From contig JBFIHA010000003.1 of the NCBI GenBank assembly GCA_041602035.1, forward strand, positions 62,001 to 126,000: a stretch of 64,000 nt of DNA, in the 5' to 3' direction. The translations under genes and the position numbers were made by a program. This DNA comes from JAOTVV01 sp041602035 (GTDB lineage Bacteria; Gemmatimonadota; Gemmatimonadetes; Gemmatimonadales; GWC2-71-9). Position 1 is the first letter of the stretch; every line of letters starts with the position of its first letter. Under the pieces are notes generated by a model. The model saw nothing but the letters and a program-made list of their open reading frames with translations, did no database searches and had not been told where the DNA came from. Positions 50,367 to 58,775 of the stretch are shown here, piece by piece.

Positions 50367-51461
50367 TCATCCGCGGTCCTGGTACTGCGGCGAGATGGCG
50401 CGGATCAGCTCGTCGTCCCACGGATGACCCTGGGCCAGGAGCTGCCGCAGCTTGATGAAGTCCACTTCTCGCTTCCCCTTCGGCCCTTCGTTGAACGCAC
50501 GGAATCCCGCCTTCGCCTCGGTCATCATGTTGAGACCGAGCCATTCGCGATTGGTCACACTGGTGTTGTCCCAGTGCCACTGCTTGTGCTTGCGTAGGCT
50601 GTTTACCGTCTTGGACGTGCAGTCGGGCATCAGCATCAGGATCTTGGTGCACAACGCCTCGACCGCCTCGTCGAGCTTGGAGAGGTCGGTTTCTGCGTTG
50701 GCCATGACGGTCTTGGCGGCGTCGCGTTCCTTCCCGGTCTTGTAGTCACCGAAGACGATGTTGCCCCATTCGTCGGCGAATCGGTCGATCACTACCATGG
50801 GATTGGGGATCCACTGCCCATCCGCTTTCAGCACCGGCACGATCTGGTTGACGAGGCCGATCATCAGGGCCTTGTGCGCGCTCCACAGCTCGCACAGGAT
50901 GCCGCTCTCCATCGCGCGAGAGAATCCGACATACAAAGGAAGGAAGTCGGTTGATCCGCCGTCCGGTGCCGAGCCATGCTTGGGTCCTGCCTGGCCGAAC
51001 CGGGCAGTGTCGGCGGCGATGGTGAAATCGCACGCCATGCCGACCTCCTGACCACCCGCGAGCCGCATGCCGTTGACCCGATTCACCACCGGCTTGTCGC
51101 ACCTGAGAATCGCGTCGATCATGTCGTTGAACAGCCGCATGTACTGCTTGTATTCCTGCGGATTGCCGGCGTAGTACTCAGCGTACTCCTTGGTGTTGCC
51201 GCCGGTACAGAATGCCTGGTCACCCACCGCCGTGAACACGACGCATACCACGCTCCGGTCCATGCTGGCCTGGCGGAACGCGAGAATGACCTCTTTGACG
51301 GCGTCGGTCGTATAGCTGTTGAGCTGTTTGGGGTTATTGAGGCTGATCCAGGCATTGTGCAGCCGGTTGACCGGTTTGCCGGCCGGGTCCTTCGCAGGAC
51401 GCAGTTCGTAGAGGATGTGGTCGAACCTGACATCCGGGACCAGCGTATGGCTCTTCAGCAT
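50367..51461 (-). CDS. oah: 6-oxocyclohex-1-ene-1-carbonyl-CoA hydrolase
   Basis: A 364-residue crotonase-family ring-opening hydrolase (BamA/BzdY/Oah), cleaving the cyclic dienone CoA with two waters to 3-hydroxypimeloyl-CoA. Highly diagnostic phrases: FCTGGNTKEYAEYYAGNP, YMRLFNDMIDAILRCDKPVV, and FGQAGPKHGSAPDGGSTDF. Length agrees with known enzymes (about 375). The start at 51461 has GGAGGGA upstream; an in-frame GTG/ATG further upstream is weak. The dehydrogenase that makes its substrate is encoded just upstream. It is one of the best markers for this pathway. Confidence 0.95.
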   Translation of the reverse strand: MLKSHTLVPDVRFDHILYELRPAKDPAGKPVNRLHNAWISLNNPKQLNSYTTDAVKEVILAFRQASMDRSVVCVVFTAVGDQAFCTGGNTKEYAEYYAGNPQEYKQYMRLFNDMIDAILRCDKPVVNRVNGMRLAGGQEVGMACDFTIAADTARFGQAGPKHGSAPDGGSTDFLPLYVGFSRAMESGILCELWSAHKALMIGLVNQIVPVLKADGQWIPNPMVVIDRFADEWGNIVFGDYKTGKERDAAKTVMANAETDLSKLDEAVEALCTKILMLMPDCTSKTVNSLRKHKQWHWDNTSVTNREWLGLNMMTEAKAGFRAFNEGPKGKREVDFIKLRQLLAQGHPWDDELIRAISPQYQDRG

Positions 51462-51515
51462 CGTTGTTCCCTCCGCTCCCATGCCCCGTGCTGAGCACGG
51501 GGTCACCGCGTTCGA

Positions 51516-52565
51516 TCAGTCCGGAATGAGGATGGCGCGTCTGGTGATCTGATGATCTGCGACCCGGGCGATCACGTCCGGCCCGGCGCTCAATGGAAAT
51601 GTCTCGATGAAGGGCTCGAGCGTGATGCGTTTGGTCGTGATCAGCTCGAGTGCCGGTGGATACAGCTCCGGTCTGCAGCCCCAGGTGCCCTGGATGGTGG
51701 CGTCGAAGGCCATCGCGTTGCTCAAGCGCAGCTCCGCCTTGGCCAGCGTGAACCCCACGACCATCAATGTCGCCGCATGGGTGAGAAGACCGTAGGCCGT
51801 CTCCTGTCCCTTTGGATGCCCCGAGCATTCGAAGATCTTCCAGCTGTGCTCGGCGCACCCTGCCGTCTTGGCGAATTCGCGAACCTGGGTACGGAGCGCC
51901 TTGAAGTCGGTCGTGGCCGAGTTCACCGTGAGACCGGCGCCGTGCGGAGCCACGGCCGCCAACCGCTTGTCGTCCACGTCGATGGCGACCACAGACGCAC
52001 CGAACGCCGCTGCGATCTGGGCGCAGTAGGAGCCCACGCCGCCTACGCCGACCACGATCGCGAGATCTTTTGCCATGAGCCGGCTGCGGACCACGGCCTG
52101 GTAGGGCGTGGTGACCGCATCAGCCACCACGCTGAGCTGGGACAGACCGTAGTCGCCGCGGTCTTCCACCGGGCAGAGGCCGCGTCCCGGCACGAGAATC
52201 CGCTCGGCGAACCCGCCGTCGATGTCGTTCCCGGGCATGACCTGAGCGCGACACACGTTGCTCCGCCCCTCGCGGCACAGGTCGCAGGAACCGCACGGGA
52301 TCACCGCAGGGATGATGACCTCCGCGCCCGCCAGATCCGCGTAGTCGTCGCCCGCCTCCACCACGGTGCCGCTGATCTCGTGTCCCAACGTGAGGGGCAG
52401 AGGCTTCTTGGTGGGAACGCCATCCCTCCAGAATCCGATGTCGGTATGACAGACCCCGCAGCCAGCCACCTCGACCACGACCTGATCGGCGGCGGGGTTC
52501 GATGGGCTCTCGACCTCCCGCAGTTCCAGCGGCTGCCCGACGGCGGTGAGCTGGATGGCCTTCAT
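51516..52565 (-). CDS. had: 6-hydroxycyclohex-1-ene-1-carbonyl-CoA dehydrogenase
   Basis: A 349-residue zinc-containing medium-chain dehydrogenase (BadH-independent Had/BzdX type). Zinc and structural motifs: GCGVCHTDIGFW, GHEISG, and four structural Cys in CGSCDLCREGRSNVC; NAD loop VVGVGGVGSYC. It oxidises the 6-hydroxyl to the oxo form for Oah. ATG 52565 has GAGGAA upstream; a frame running back to 52775 is a shadow. It is the first enzyme gene, 49 bases after the TetR stop. Confidence 0.92.
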   Translation of the reverse strand: MKAIQLTAVGQPLELREVESPSNPAADQVVVEVAGCGVCHTDIGFWRDGVPTKKPLPLTLGHEISGTVVEAGDDYADLAGAEVIIPAVIPCGSCDLCREGRSNVCRAQVMPGNDIDGGFAERILVPGRGLCPVEDRGDYGLSQLSVVADAVTTPYQAVVRSRLMAKDLAIVVGVGGVGSYCAQIAAAFGASVVAIDVDDKRLAAVAPHGAGLTVNSATTDFKALRTQVREFAKTAGCAEHSWKIFECSGHPKGQETAYGLLTHAATLMVVGFTLAKAELRLSNAMAFDATIQGTWGCRPELYPPALELITTKRITLEPFIETFPLSAGPDVIARVADHQITRRAILIPD

Positions 52566-52614
52566 CGTCGTTCCTCTGGGCTGGTGTCGGGAATCGGCAA
52601 CGCCATCGTCGGTC

Positions 52615-53331
52615 TCATCCGCACGTGAGGCCGCCAACGAGGTGGTCGGCATACTGGTGGCCGAGCTCTTCGGCGTGGAGCGAGCCCTCAGGGTTGTACC
52701 AGCGGGCGATCCAGTTGATACTGCCGAGGATGGCGAACACGGCGATCTTGGCGTCCACCTCACGGAACTCGCCATCGGCGATGCCGCGGGCGATAATGCG
52801 TCGCACAGCGCGCTCGTAGCGGTCGCGGGCTGCGATGATCGTGCGCTGTCGTTCGGCCGAGAACGCGCCCACCTCGAAGGCGAGCGGCGAGCCCTCGAGG
52901 GTGTCGGTCATCACCCGGACATGCTCACGGATCACGAACGCCAGTTGTTCGGACGCGGTCTCGAGCTTACGGACACCCCGGATGATTCGGTCCAGCTCGG
53001 TGAGCGATTCCTGGTGGCATGCCCACAGGATTGCCTCTTTGTCGGGGAAGTAGTGGTACAGGGCGGTCTTCCGTAGGCCCAGGTGCTCGGCAATGTCGTC
53101 GAGCGTGGTGGCGTGGAACCCCTTTTCCCGGAACGCCCGCAGGGCCGCATGCAGGATCTCCGCGCGCCGCCTCCGCCGCTTCTCACGGACGTGGGAGGAA
53201 CGGGTGCTCGGGGCAGACTGGGGGATACTGCGCCTCCGCCTTGGTGATTGAACTCCTGTTAAAATTTTGAATATAAAGTAGGAAATGTCAAGCGTGGGCC
53301 GGTTGGGCGGCCGGGTGTAGTCGGTGGCCAC
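52615..53331 (-). CDS. TetR-family regulator of the benzoyl-CoA operon
   Basis: A repressor of up to 238 residues. The helix-turn-helix is RRAEILHAALRAFREKGFHATTLDDIAEHLGLRKTALYHYFPDKEAIL; the C-terminal ligand domain ends in IARWYNPEGSLHAEELGHQYADHLV, a typical end of TetR proteins that sense acyl-CoA or aromatics. The start is uncertain: GTG 53331 is the only usual start in frame within about 100 codons upstream, but it lies beyond the AT-rich promoter at 53264-53291, and AGGAG downstream of that promoter has no ATG, GTG or TTG in frame. A rare start codon is possible. It probably controls the genes below. Confidence 0.8.
   Translation of the reverse strand: MATDYTRPPNRPTLDISYFIFKILTGVQSPRRRRSIPQSAPSTRSSHVREKRRRRRAEILHAALRAFREKGFHATTLDDIAEHLGLRKTALYHYFPDKEAILWACHQESLTELDRIIRGVRKLETASEQLAFVIREHVRVMTDTLEGSPLAFEVGAFSAERQRTIIAARDRYERAVRRIIARGIADGEFREVDAKIAVFAILGSINWIARWYNPEGSLHAEELGHQYADHLVGGLTCG
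53264..53291 (-). promoter_or_regulatory. AT-rich sigma70-like promoter upstream of the TetR gene
   Basis: On the minus strand a perfect TTGACA (53291-53286) lies 16 bp before CAAAAT (53269-53264), within a stretch of unusual AT content. AGGAG (near 53255) follows it. It is placed to drive TetR and the benzoyl-CoA genes as one operon. Confidence 0.6.
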
Positions 53332-53527
53332 CTGTTGACCGCGCTCTGCTCGTGGTGGAACGGCGCATCGCGTTCGGCAGGGAGCCGCAGCTCGCGCGCG
53401 TTTGCTAACCCGATCAACTGTCATGCTTGCCAAGCGCGTCCCACATCACCATCATTTCCAACAAGTTCCATCGGATTTATGGCGGCGGTGGGGGTGAGGG
53501 AGATCTCCTTAGTCACCTGAGGCGTCC

Positions 53528-54031
53528 GTGGACTTTCCCAGGATTCTACGAGAGGGTTTCGTCGCGGGCGTGACAGGTGCGGCGCTCGTTGCGGTGTGGT
53601 TCCTCATCGTCGACGCCATCGCGGGGAAGCCGTTTTTCACACCGGCCATGCTCGGCTCGGCCGTGTTCTGGGGTGTGCGCGATCCCGCTACCGTCGAGAT
53701 TGTCTTTCCCGCCATCGTTGGCTACACGATGATCCACATGGTGGCGTTTCTCACGGTGGGGTGGATCGTCGCGGCACTGGCCTCGATGGTCGAGAAGTTC
53801 CCTCCGACGTTGTTTCTCCTCGTGGTGTTCTTCGCGATCTTCGAGTTCGGCTTCTATCTGGTCGTGGCCGTGATGGCGCGCCCGCTCTTGGGCGCACTTG
53901 CCTGGTGGGCGGTTGCTGTCGGCAACCTCATCGCGGCGGCCGGGATGGGTTACTACTTCTGGAGTGCCCACCCGCGGATCCGCGAGTCGCTGGCGCTCCA
54001 CCCCCTTGGCGAGACGGCCGACGGCGAGTGA
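53528..54031 (+). CDS. Four-helix membrane protein of unknown function
   Basis: A 167-residue protein with four predicted membrane helices (GFVAGVTGAALVAVWFLIV, GYTMIHMVAFLTVGWIVAAL, FLLVVFFAIFEFGFYLVVAVM and WWAVAVGNLIAAAGMGYYF). His in IHMVAF and a Tyr/Phe-rich third helix are noted but I know no family. GTG start. It is divergent from the TetR gene, and may lead the respiratory block. Confidence 0.75.
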   Translation: MDFPRILREGFVAGVTGAALVAVWFLIVDAIAGKPFFTPAMLGSAVFWGVRDPATVEIVFPAIVGYTMIHMVAFLTVGWIVAALASMVEKFPPTLFLLVVFFAIFEFGFYLVVAVMARPLLGALAWWAVAVGNLIAAAGMGYYFWSAHPRIRESLALHPLGETADGE

Positions 54032-54044
54032 GCGCGTGACCGAT

Positions 54045-54629
54045 CTAGGGCCCGCCCTGCAGGCCTGCATACCGAATCGACAGGCAGCCAGCCTCGGGTC
54101 CGGGGCAGTAGTACGAGAGAAACTCGATCTTGGCCTGCCCACCTTCCGACGTGCGCACCGCATACACGTGCCGCCGTGGCTTGAGCAGATGACTGAAGAA
54201 CCCGTAGCGGTACCAGCGCTCGAGCGCGGCGTTGACGGTATCCCGACCCCAGTCGGTGGCAACCCATGCGGCGCCCACCGGGACGCCGACCACATCCTCG
54301 AATCCCACCGCGCCCAGATCGGCGGCGACGCTAGCGCTGATGACACGGAATCGGCGTGCCGCCAAGTCCCACCCCGCGGTGTCGGGCGGCACGAGCTGCG
54401 TGCCACGGTCCAAGTCCAGGAACCGCCAGGCATCGAGACGTCGAGTGTCGAGCGTGACCGTGTCCGTGGTGCTGAGTGGCACGGCACGGACACGGGGGAC
54501 CGATGGGGTGAACACCGCCACGTCGCGCGGCATGATCGACGTGGTCACCACGGTGGCGATGACGGACACGAACAGCCCGAAGGCGAGGACGATCGGCCAC
54601 GGCAGACCGAACGGACGACGCTGAGACAT
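54045..54629 (-). CDS. HmuY-like anchored protein
   Basis: A 194-residue protein: one N-terminal membrane helix (WPIVLAFGLFVSVIATVVTT), then a beta-rich region resembling HmuY haem-binding proteins: DAWRFLDLDRG, GWDLAARRFRVISA, and near the end HVYAVRTSEGGQAKIEFLSYYCPGPEAGCLSIRY. The family fit is by phrase pattern, so moderate. It is on the strand opposite to the respiratory genes. A role in haem handling would fit that block but is not proven. Confidence 0.65.
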   Translation of the reverse strand: MSQRRPFGLPWPIVLAFGLFVSVIATVVTTSIMPRDVAVFTPSVPRVRAVPLSTTDTVTLDTRRLDAWRFLDLDRGTQLVPPDTAGWDLAARRFRVISASVAADLGAVGFEDVVGVPVGAAWVATDWGRDTVNAALERWYRYGFFSHLLKPRRHVYAVRTSEGGQAKIEFLSYYCPGPEAGCLSIRYAGLQGGP

Positions 54630-54679
54630 GGCGCCGTGCAGTGTAACTGCGTGCCGGAACCGGCGTCAAAGGTGGCGGG

Positions 54680-55069
54680 GTGAGCGCTCCTGCCCGATGG
54701 CCCGAGGCACGACAGCGGAAGTTCCGCCAGGCCGCCTTCGTGTACCTGCACGTGGCGATTCTCTACGAGGCCGCTGCATTGGGCATGCTCCAGGCGGGAC
54801 TCCTCCCGACCCGCGTGGGACCGCCGGTGTTATGGCTCGTGCTGGGCGGGCTCGTCGGGCTCGGCATCGTGGCTGGCCTCTGGCACTGGCAGAACCACTG
54901 GTTCGCGCGGGCCGTGTGGGCGATTCATGGCCTGCGGGTGCCGGCCTTGGTGAACGGAGCATTCTTCCGCGGGACCGAGGCGAGGTTACCAACCGAGTTC
55001 TACCTAACGGCCCTGGTCATCGTCCTGGTCAACCTCTGGATGCTGGCCCGAGCCGGGTGGGACCTGTGA
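54680..55069 (+). CDS. Small membrane protein opening the Mrp/cytochrome gene block
   Basis: A 129-residue protein with about three membrane helices (FVYLHVAILYEAAALGMLQ, VLWLVLGGLVGLGIVAGLW and FYLTALVIVLVNLWML) and His residues in LHVAI, WHWQNHWF and IHGLR. I do not recognise it. GTG start. Its stop overlaps the GTG of the Mrp ATPase gene (GTGA), so it belongs to the same operon. Confidence 0.75.
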   Translation: MSAPARWPEARQRKFRQAAFVYLHVAILYEAAALGMLQAGLLPTRVGPPVLWLVLGGLVGLGIVAGLWHWQNHWFARAVWAIHGLRVPALVNGAFFRGTEARLPTEFYLTALVIVLVNLWMLARAGWDL

Positions 55070-55905
55070 CGCTTCGAGCCTACCGCGACCTGACCGGTGC
55101 CGATGCCTCGCGTGTCGGCGAGCAGATCGATGCGCAGCGTGCGCAGCTCGCCGAGCGCCTTGCGTCGGTCCGGTGGGTCGTGGCGGTGATGAGTGGCAAG
55201 GGCGGTGTGGGAAAGAGTCACATCACCGGCCTGCTCGCGCGCGGTGCGGCCGCCAGCCTGTCCAATGGGGTGGGAGTGCTCGATGCCGATCTCGCGAGCC
55301 CCACGGTCGCACACATGCTCGGGGCCGATGGCCGTTTGGTGGCGACAGAGGCCGGTGTCACGCCCGTGCTCGGCGCGAACGGCGTGCGCGTGGCGTCGAG
55401 CGCGTTCTTGCTCGCCGACGACGCGCCGCTGCGATTTCGCGAGCCCAACGGTGAGCGTTGGATCTGGCGTGGTACGCTCGAGGCTGGTGTGTTGCGCGAC
55501 TTCCTGACTGGCATCCGCTGGGGCACGCTGGACCTGTTGCTTGTCGATCTCCCACCCGGTCCCGGCGGCGTGACGGATCTCGCCCACCTGCTGCCGGCGG
55601 TGGATGGTGTCGTGGCGGTGACGATTCCGAGTGAAGAGTCCCGCCGGTCTGTCGCCCGCACGGCGACCACTGCTCGAGAGGCGGGACTGCGGATTCTCGG
55701 CGTCGTCGAGAACATGGCCGGGTATGCCTGCGCGGCCTGCGGCGTGCCGGGCCCACTCTTCCCGGGAGATGCTGGCCGCCGGCTCGCGAGCGCGTTCGAC
55801 GTACCGCTCCTGGGACGGGTCCCGTTCCGGCCCCCAGACGCGCCGGACGCGACTGACCGAGATGCGGAGGCCCTCACGGAGCGGCTCCTGGGTGTACTCG
55901 CATGA
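55066..55905 (+). CDS. mrp: Mrp/ApbC-type P-loop ATPase (Fe-S carrier)
   Basis: A 279-residue scaffold ATPase of the Mrp/NBP35 group, which loads Fe-S clusters onto client proteins. P-loop SGKGGVGKSHIT with the deviant Walker A, DADLASPTVAHMLG, VDLPPGPGG and the hallmark cluster-bridging pair CAACG. GTG start overlaps the upstream stop, so the N-terminal extension of a longer frame is rejected. In an operon with ferredoxin and radical SAM genes, it probably serves their clusters. Confidence 0.92.
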   Translation: MTLRAYRDLTGADASRVGEQIDAQRAQLAERLASVRWVVAVMSGKGGVGKSHITGLLARGAAASLSNGVGVLDADLASPTVAHMLGADGRLVATEAGVTPVLGANGVRVASSAFLLADDAPLRFREPNGERWIWRGTLEAGVLRDFLTGIRWGTLDLLLVDLPPGPGGVTDLAHLLPAVDGVVAVTIPSEESRRSVARTATTAREAGLRILGVVENMAGYACAACGVPGPLFPGDAGRRLASAFDVPLLGRVPFRPPDAPDATDRDAEALTERLLGVLA

Positions 55906-56375
55906 AGTTCCTTTGCATGGAATGCGACGAGCAGATGCACTTCGCCGAACGGCGCGAACCTGGCGATGGCACCTTCACAGCGAGCTTTGTGTGCCCCCGC
56001 TGCGGTCGCGCGATCGCCATGCTCGCCAACCCCATGGAGTCGCAACTCGTCGGCTCACTGGGTGTGAAGATCGGCGGGGAGACGCTCGACGACCCGGAAC
56101 CGCTGGAATTCGTGCGAGCGCACGTTGAGGGAGCCGATCCAGCATTGACGGGAGGGACGGTGGGACGCTCGCCAACGCCTCCGGACCACCTGGCGTCCCG
56201 CCAGCGTCCGGCATGGTCGCCGGCGGCGATGGCACGGCTCGATCGCGTGCCGGGGTTCGTGCGGGGAATGGTCAAGCGTATCTACGGAGAATACGCCACC
56301 GAGCGCGGGATTCCCGAAATCACTCCGGAGATCATGGATCGGGCGCGCGTGGAGCTGGGGCTGGAGGGGATGTGA
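55902..56375 (+). CDS. Zinc-ribbon protein with C-terminal PCP_red domain
   Basis: A 157-residue protein: N-terminal zinc ribbon (CMECDEQM, CPRCGRAI), a linker and a C-terminal segment (about 104-155) WSPAAMARLDRVPGFVRGMVK...ITPEIMDRAR, like the tail of protochlorophyllide reductase subunit B (PCP_red). In that enzyme it follows the Fe-S core. ATG overlaps the Mrp stop by four bases. Two further proteins in this operon carry the same domain. Confidence 0.8.
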   Translation: MKFLCMECDEQMHFAERREPGDGTFTASFVCPRCGRAIAMLANPMESQLVGSLGVKIGGETLDDPEPLEFVRAHVEGADPALTGGTVGRSPTPPDHLASRQRPAWSPAAMARLDRVPGFVRGMVKRIYGEYATERGIPEITPEIMDRARVELGLEGM

Positions 56376-56617
56376 CTCAGGCGATCTCCGAGCGTCTGGT
56401 GCACGGATTGACGATTCGGATCGATGCGACGCTGTGCGTGTCGTTCGGCGACTGCGTCGACGCCGCCCCCGGGGCGTTTGTACTGGACGGTGACGGCATG
56501 GTCACGTTCGCTGCGCCGGAACAAGCGGATCGGGCGCGGCTGCTCGACGCGTGCGCGGCCTGTCCCGTGGACGCGCTGACCGTCATCGATGCGGAGGGAC
56601 GACAGCTCGTGCCTTGA
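56372..56617 (+). CDS. 3-Cys ferredoxin
   Basis: An 81-residue electron carrier. CVSFGDCVDAAPGAFVL places Phe where the second cluster Cys of a 4Fe-4S ferredoxin would be, and LDACAACPVDAL supplies the last ligand, as in [3Fe-4S] ferredoxins that serve P450s and similar enzymes. GTG start overlaps the preceding stop (GTGA). It may feed electrons to the radical SAM or oxidase proteins. A donor for benzoyl-CoA reductase would need a low-potential 2[4Fe-4S] type, so it is unlikely to be that. Confidence 0.85.
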   Translation: MTQAISERLVHGLTIRIDATLCVSFGDCVDAAPGAFVLDGDGMVTFAAPEQADRARLLDACAACPVDALTVIDAEGRQLVP

Positions 56618-56777
56618 CACGCGTGAGTGCTGTTCGCATACTCGCGCGGCCATCAATCCGAGTGGATGAGTCGGCTTTTCTTCGGCGCCAGGGTGGGGTT
56701 GGGAGGGCGGGAGACGGCAGCAGCGTCGCAGCGGCGGTGCTTGCAGGCGCCCGACACCACCGAACCGAAGGGACGTC

Positions 56778-58775
56778 ATGTATCAGGAAGTGTTCGTCCC
56801 AGTCGACAACTCGCGGCACTCCGACTGGGCCGTCGATCGCGCCATCGAGATGTGCGCGCTCACCGGCGGCCGCATCACCGGGAACCACGTCTACGCCGCC
56901 CGGCTGCACGACGTCCGGTTCCGCCAGCTCGAGACTGGGCTCCCGGCCCAGTTCCAGACGCCCGACGAGATCAAGCGTCAGCGAAAGGTGCACGACAAGC
57001 TGATCGAGAAGGGCTTGCAACTCATCTCCGACTCGTTCCTGGACCAGGTAGAGCGGCGCTGCGCCGATCGCAGTGTACGGCTGCGGCGGCAGCTGCTGGA
57101 GGGAATCAACTACGAGGAGATCATCAAAGAGGCCAACGCGGGTCGGGGGACGCTTCCCTCGTTGATCGGGTTCGACCCGAACATCGCGGCCAACTATGAC
57201 GGGGGGCAGACGGTTCGCAGTGACGTCAGACTGGGTGATGACGGGCGCATCGTCGAAGAGGACGACGATCCTACCGACAAGCTGGCCGGGCGGTCCGAGC
57301 GGCAGTACGACCTGGTGGTGATGGGCGCGCACGGCATCGGGCGGCAACCGTTCTCGCAGCTGGGTGGCGTGGTGGCCCGCGCGGCGCGCGGCATTGAGAA
57401 GGACCTGCTCGTGGTACGCGACGCCCGGTCGCTCACCGGGGGTCGCCTCATGGTGTGTGTCGACGGCTCCGCGTACAGCTACCGGGCGATGCGCGCAGCG
57501 CTGGAGTTGGCTCGCACGTTCGGCGCGGAGGTGTACGTGTGCAGCGCATTCGACGTGGAGTACCACCACGCCGTGTTCCACAACATCAAGGACGTGCTCT
57601 CGGAGCGCGCTTCGAAGGTGTTCAAGTTCGAGGAGCAGGAGGAACTGCACAACAACATCATCGACAAGGGCCTGCTGAAACTCTGCCAAGCGAACCTCAA
57701 ACGGGCCGAGGTGATGGCGGGGGAATACCCCGATGTGCCCCTCACCACGCAGATTCTGGTCGGCAAGCCATTCCAGGTGATCCTGCAGTGGGCCGAAGAG
57801 ATCGAGCCCACACTGCTGGTGATTGGGCGCCACGGCGCGCACCGGATCGACGGCACCGACCAGGGGTCGCAGGCGGAGAATCTCCTCCGGCTCGCGCCGT
57901 GCAGTCTGCTGATGACGGGGACGGTCGGCATTCGGCCCGAAGACATTCCCTGGATCGAGGAGGACGGCGAGGCGGGGCTGCCGTGGGCGCCTGAGGCCGA
58001 GGTGCGCATCCAGCGCGTCCCGCCATTCGCCCAGGGTATCGCTCGTCGAGCGGTGGAGGAGTTCGTCCTGGACCGTGGCGGCGACGTGGTCACCGGCGCG
58101 CTGCTTGATGCGGCAATTCAGAAACTCCTTCCCACCCACATGCAGATGATCATGGGCATCGGCTCTGCCGAGGAGGTGGCCCGGGCGGAGCTGAAAGCCG
58201 AGGAGCAGATGGCCAAGACGGTGGTCATGGGGAGCGAGGCCGATGCGGAATCGGCGGGCGCCGAGGTCGAAGTGCGGTGCCCGGTGACGGGTCGCGTCTC
58301 GTATCGTGCCCGCTCGGCCGCCGACCCGCCGGTCTGGACGGCCGAAGCGTTCGCGCGGCTCCAGGTCGTGCCGCTCATCGCGCGGCCCCTCGCGCGCATG
58401 ACGGTAGAGCGGTTCGCACGGGAGCACGCGTTCTGGCGCATCACGACGCGCGTTATGGACGACAACAAGCAGGCGATGATCGAGGCCGACGAATTCGACA
58501 CCGAAACCATGATGGGGATGTTCCGCGAGCTCCGGGCGAAGCAGATCCGCGCCGAAGCGGAAGGCGGCGATGCGCTCGCGCCGGAGATGCGACGGTTCAT
58601 CGAAGAGGCGAAGGCACAAGGCGTTACCCGCTGTCCGATCCGTGATCTCGAGGATCGGTCGATCGAGGAGCAAATGGGCGCGTGTCCGGTGGACTTCAAA
58701 ATGGCGTCTCCCGACGAAGCGCGGCGCGCGGTGGAGCGGCTCATGGCAGAGGACGCCGAGGAACCGCAGCCGTGA
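56778..58775 (+). CDS. Universal stress protein / PCP_red fusion
   Basis: A 665-residue soluble protein. Residues 1-230 and 232-375 are two universal-stress-protein domains (FVPVDNSRHSDWAVDRAI, MGAHGIG; MVCVDGSAYSYRAM, IGRHGAHR), with an insert of some 60 residues in the first. Then PCP_red-like segments follow at about 402-450 (WAPEAEVRIQRVPPFAQGIARRAVEEF) and 518-570 (WTAEAFARLQVVPLIARPLARMTVERF), with charged helical sequence between and after. UspA domains bind ATP or metabolites. It starts 160 bases after the ferredoxin stop and its end overlaps the radical SAM gene. The fusion has no close match I know. Confidence 0.85.
   Translation: MYQEVFVPVDNSRHSDWAVDRAIEMCALTGGRITGNHVYAARLHDVRFRQLETGLPAQFQTPDEIKRQRKVHDKLIEKGLQLISDSFLDQVERRCADRSVRLRRQLLEGINYEEIIKEANAGRGTLPSLIGFDPNIAANYDGGQTVRSDVRLGDDGRIVEEDDDPTDKLAGRSERQYDLVVMGAHGIGRQPFSQLGGVVARAARGIEKDLLVVRDARSLTGGRLMVCVDGSAYSYRAMRAALELARTFGAEVYVCSAFDVEYHHAVFHNIKDVLSERASKVFKFEEQEELHNNIIDKGLLKLCQANLKRAEVMAGEYPDVPLTTQILVGKPFQVILQWAEEIEPTLLVIGRHGAHRIDGTDQGSQAENLLRLAPCSLLMTGTVGIRPEDIPWIEEDGEAGLPWAPEAEVRIQRVPPFAQGIARRAVEEFVLDRGGDVVTGALLDAAIQKLLPTHMQMIMGIGSAEEVARAELKAEEQMAKTVVMGSEADAESAGAEVEVRCPVTGRVSYRARSAADPPVWTAEAFARLQVVPLIARPLARMTVERFAREHAFWRITTRVMDDNKQAMIEADEFDTETMMGMFRELRAKQIRAEAEGGDALAPEMRRFIEEAKAQGVTRCPIRDLEDRSIEEQMGACPVDFKMASPDEARRAVERLMAEDAEEPQP

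Noticed and set aside
52615..53433. TetR start at ATG 53433
   Set aside because: It would add about 80 Arg/Pro/Ala-rich residues and run through the TTGACA promoter; TetR proteins rarely have such an extension.
56372..56617. Ferredoxin considered as the electron donor of benzoyl-CoA reductase
   Set aside because: It has only one cluster with a 3-Cys pattern; known donors carry two [4Fe-4S] clusters, and it is in a different operon on the other strand.
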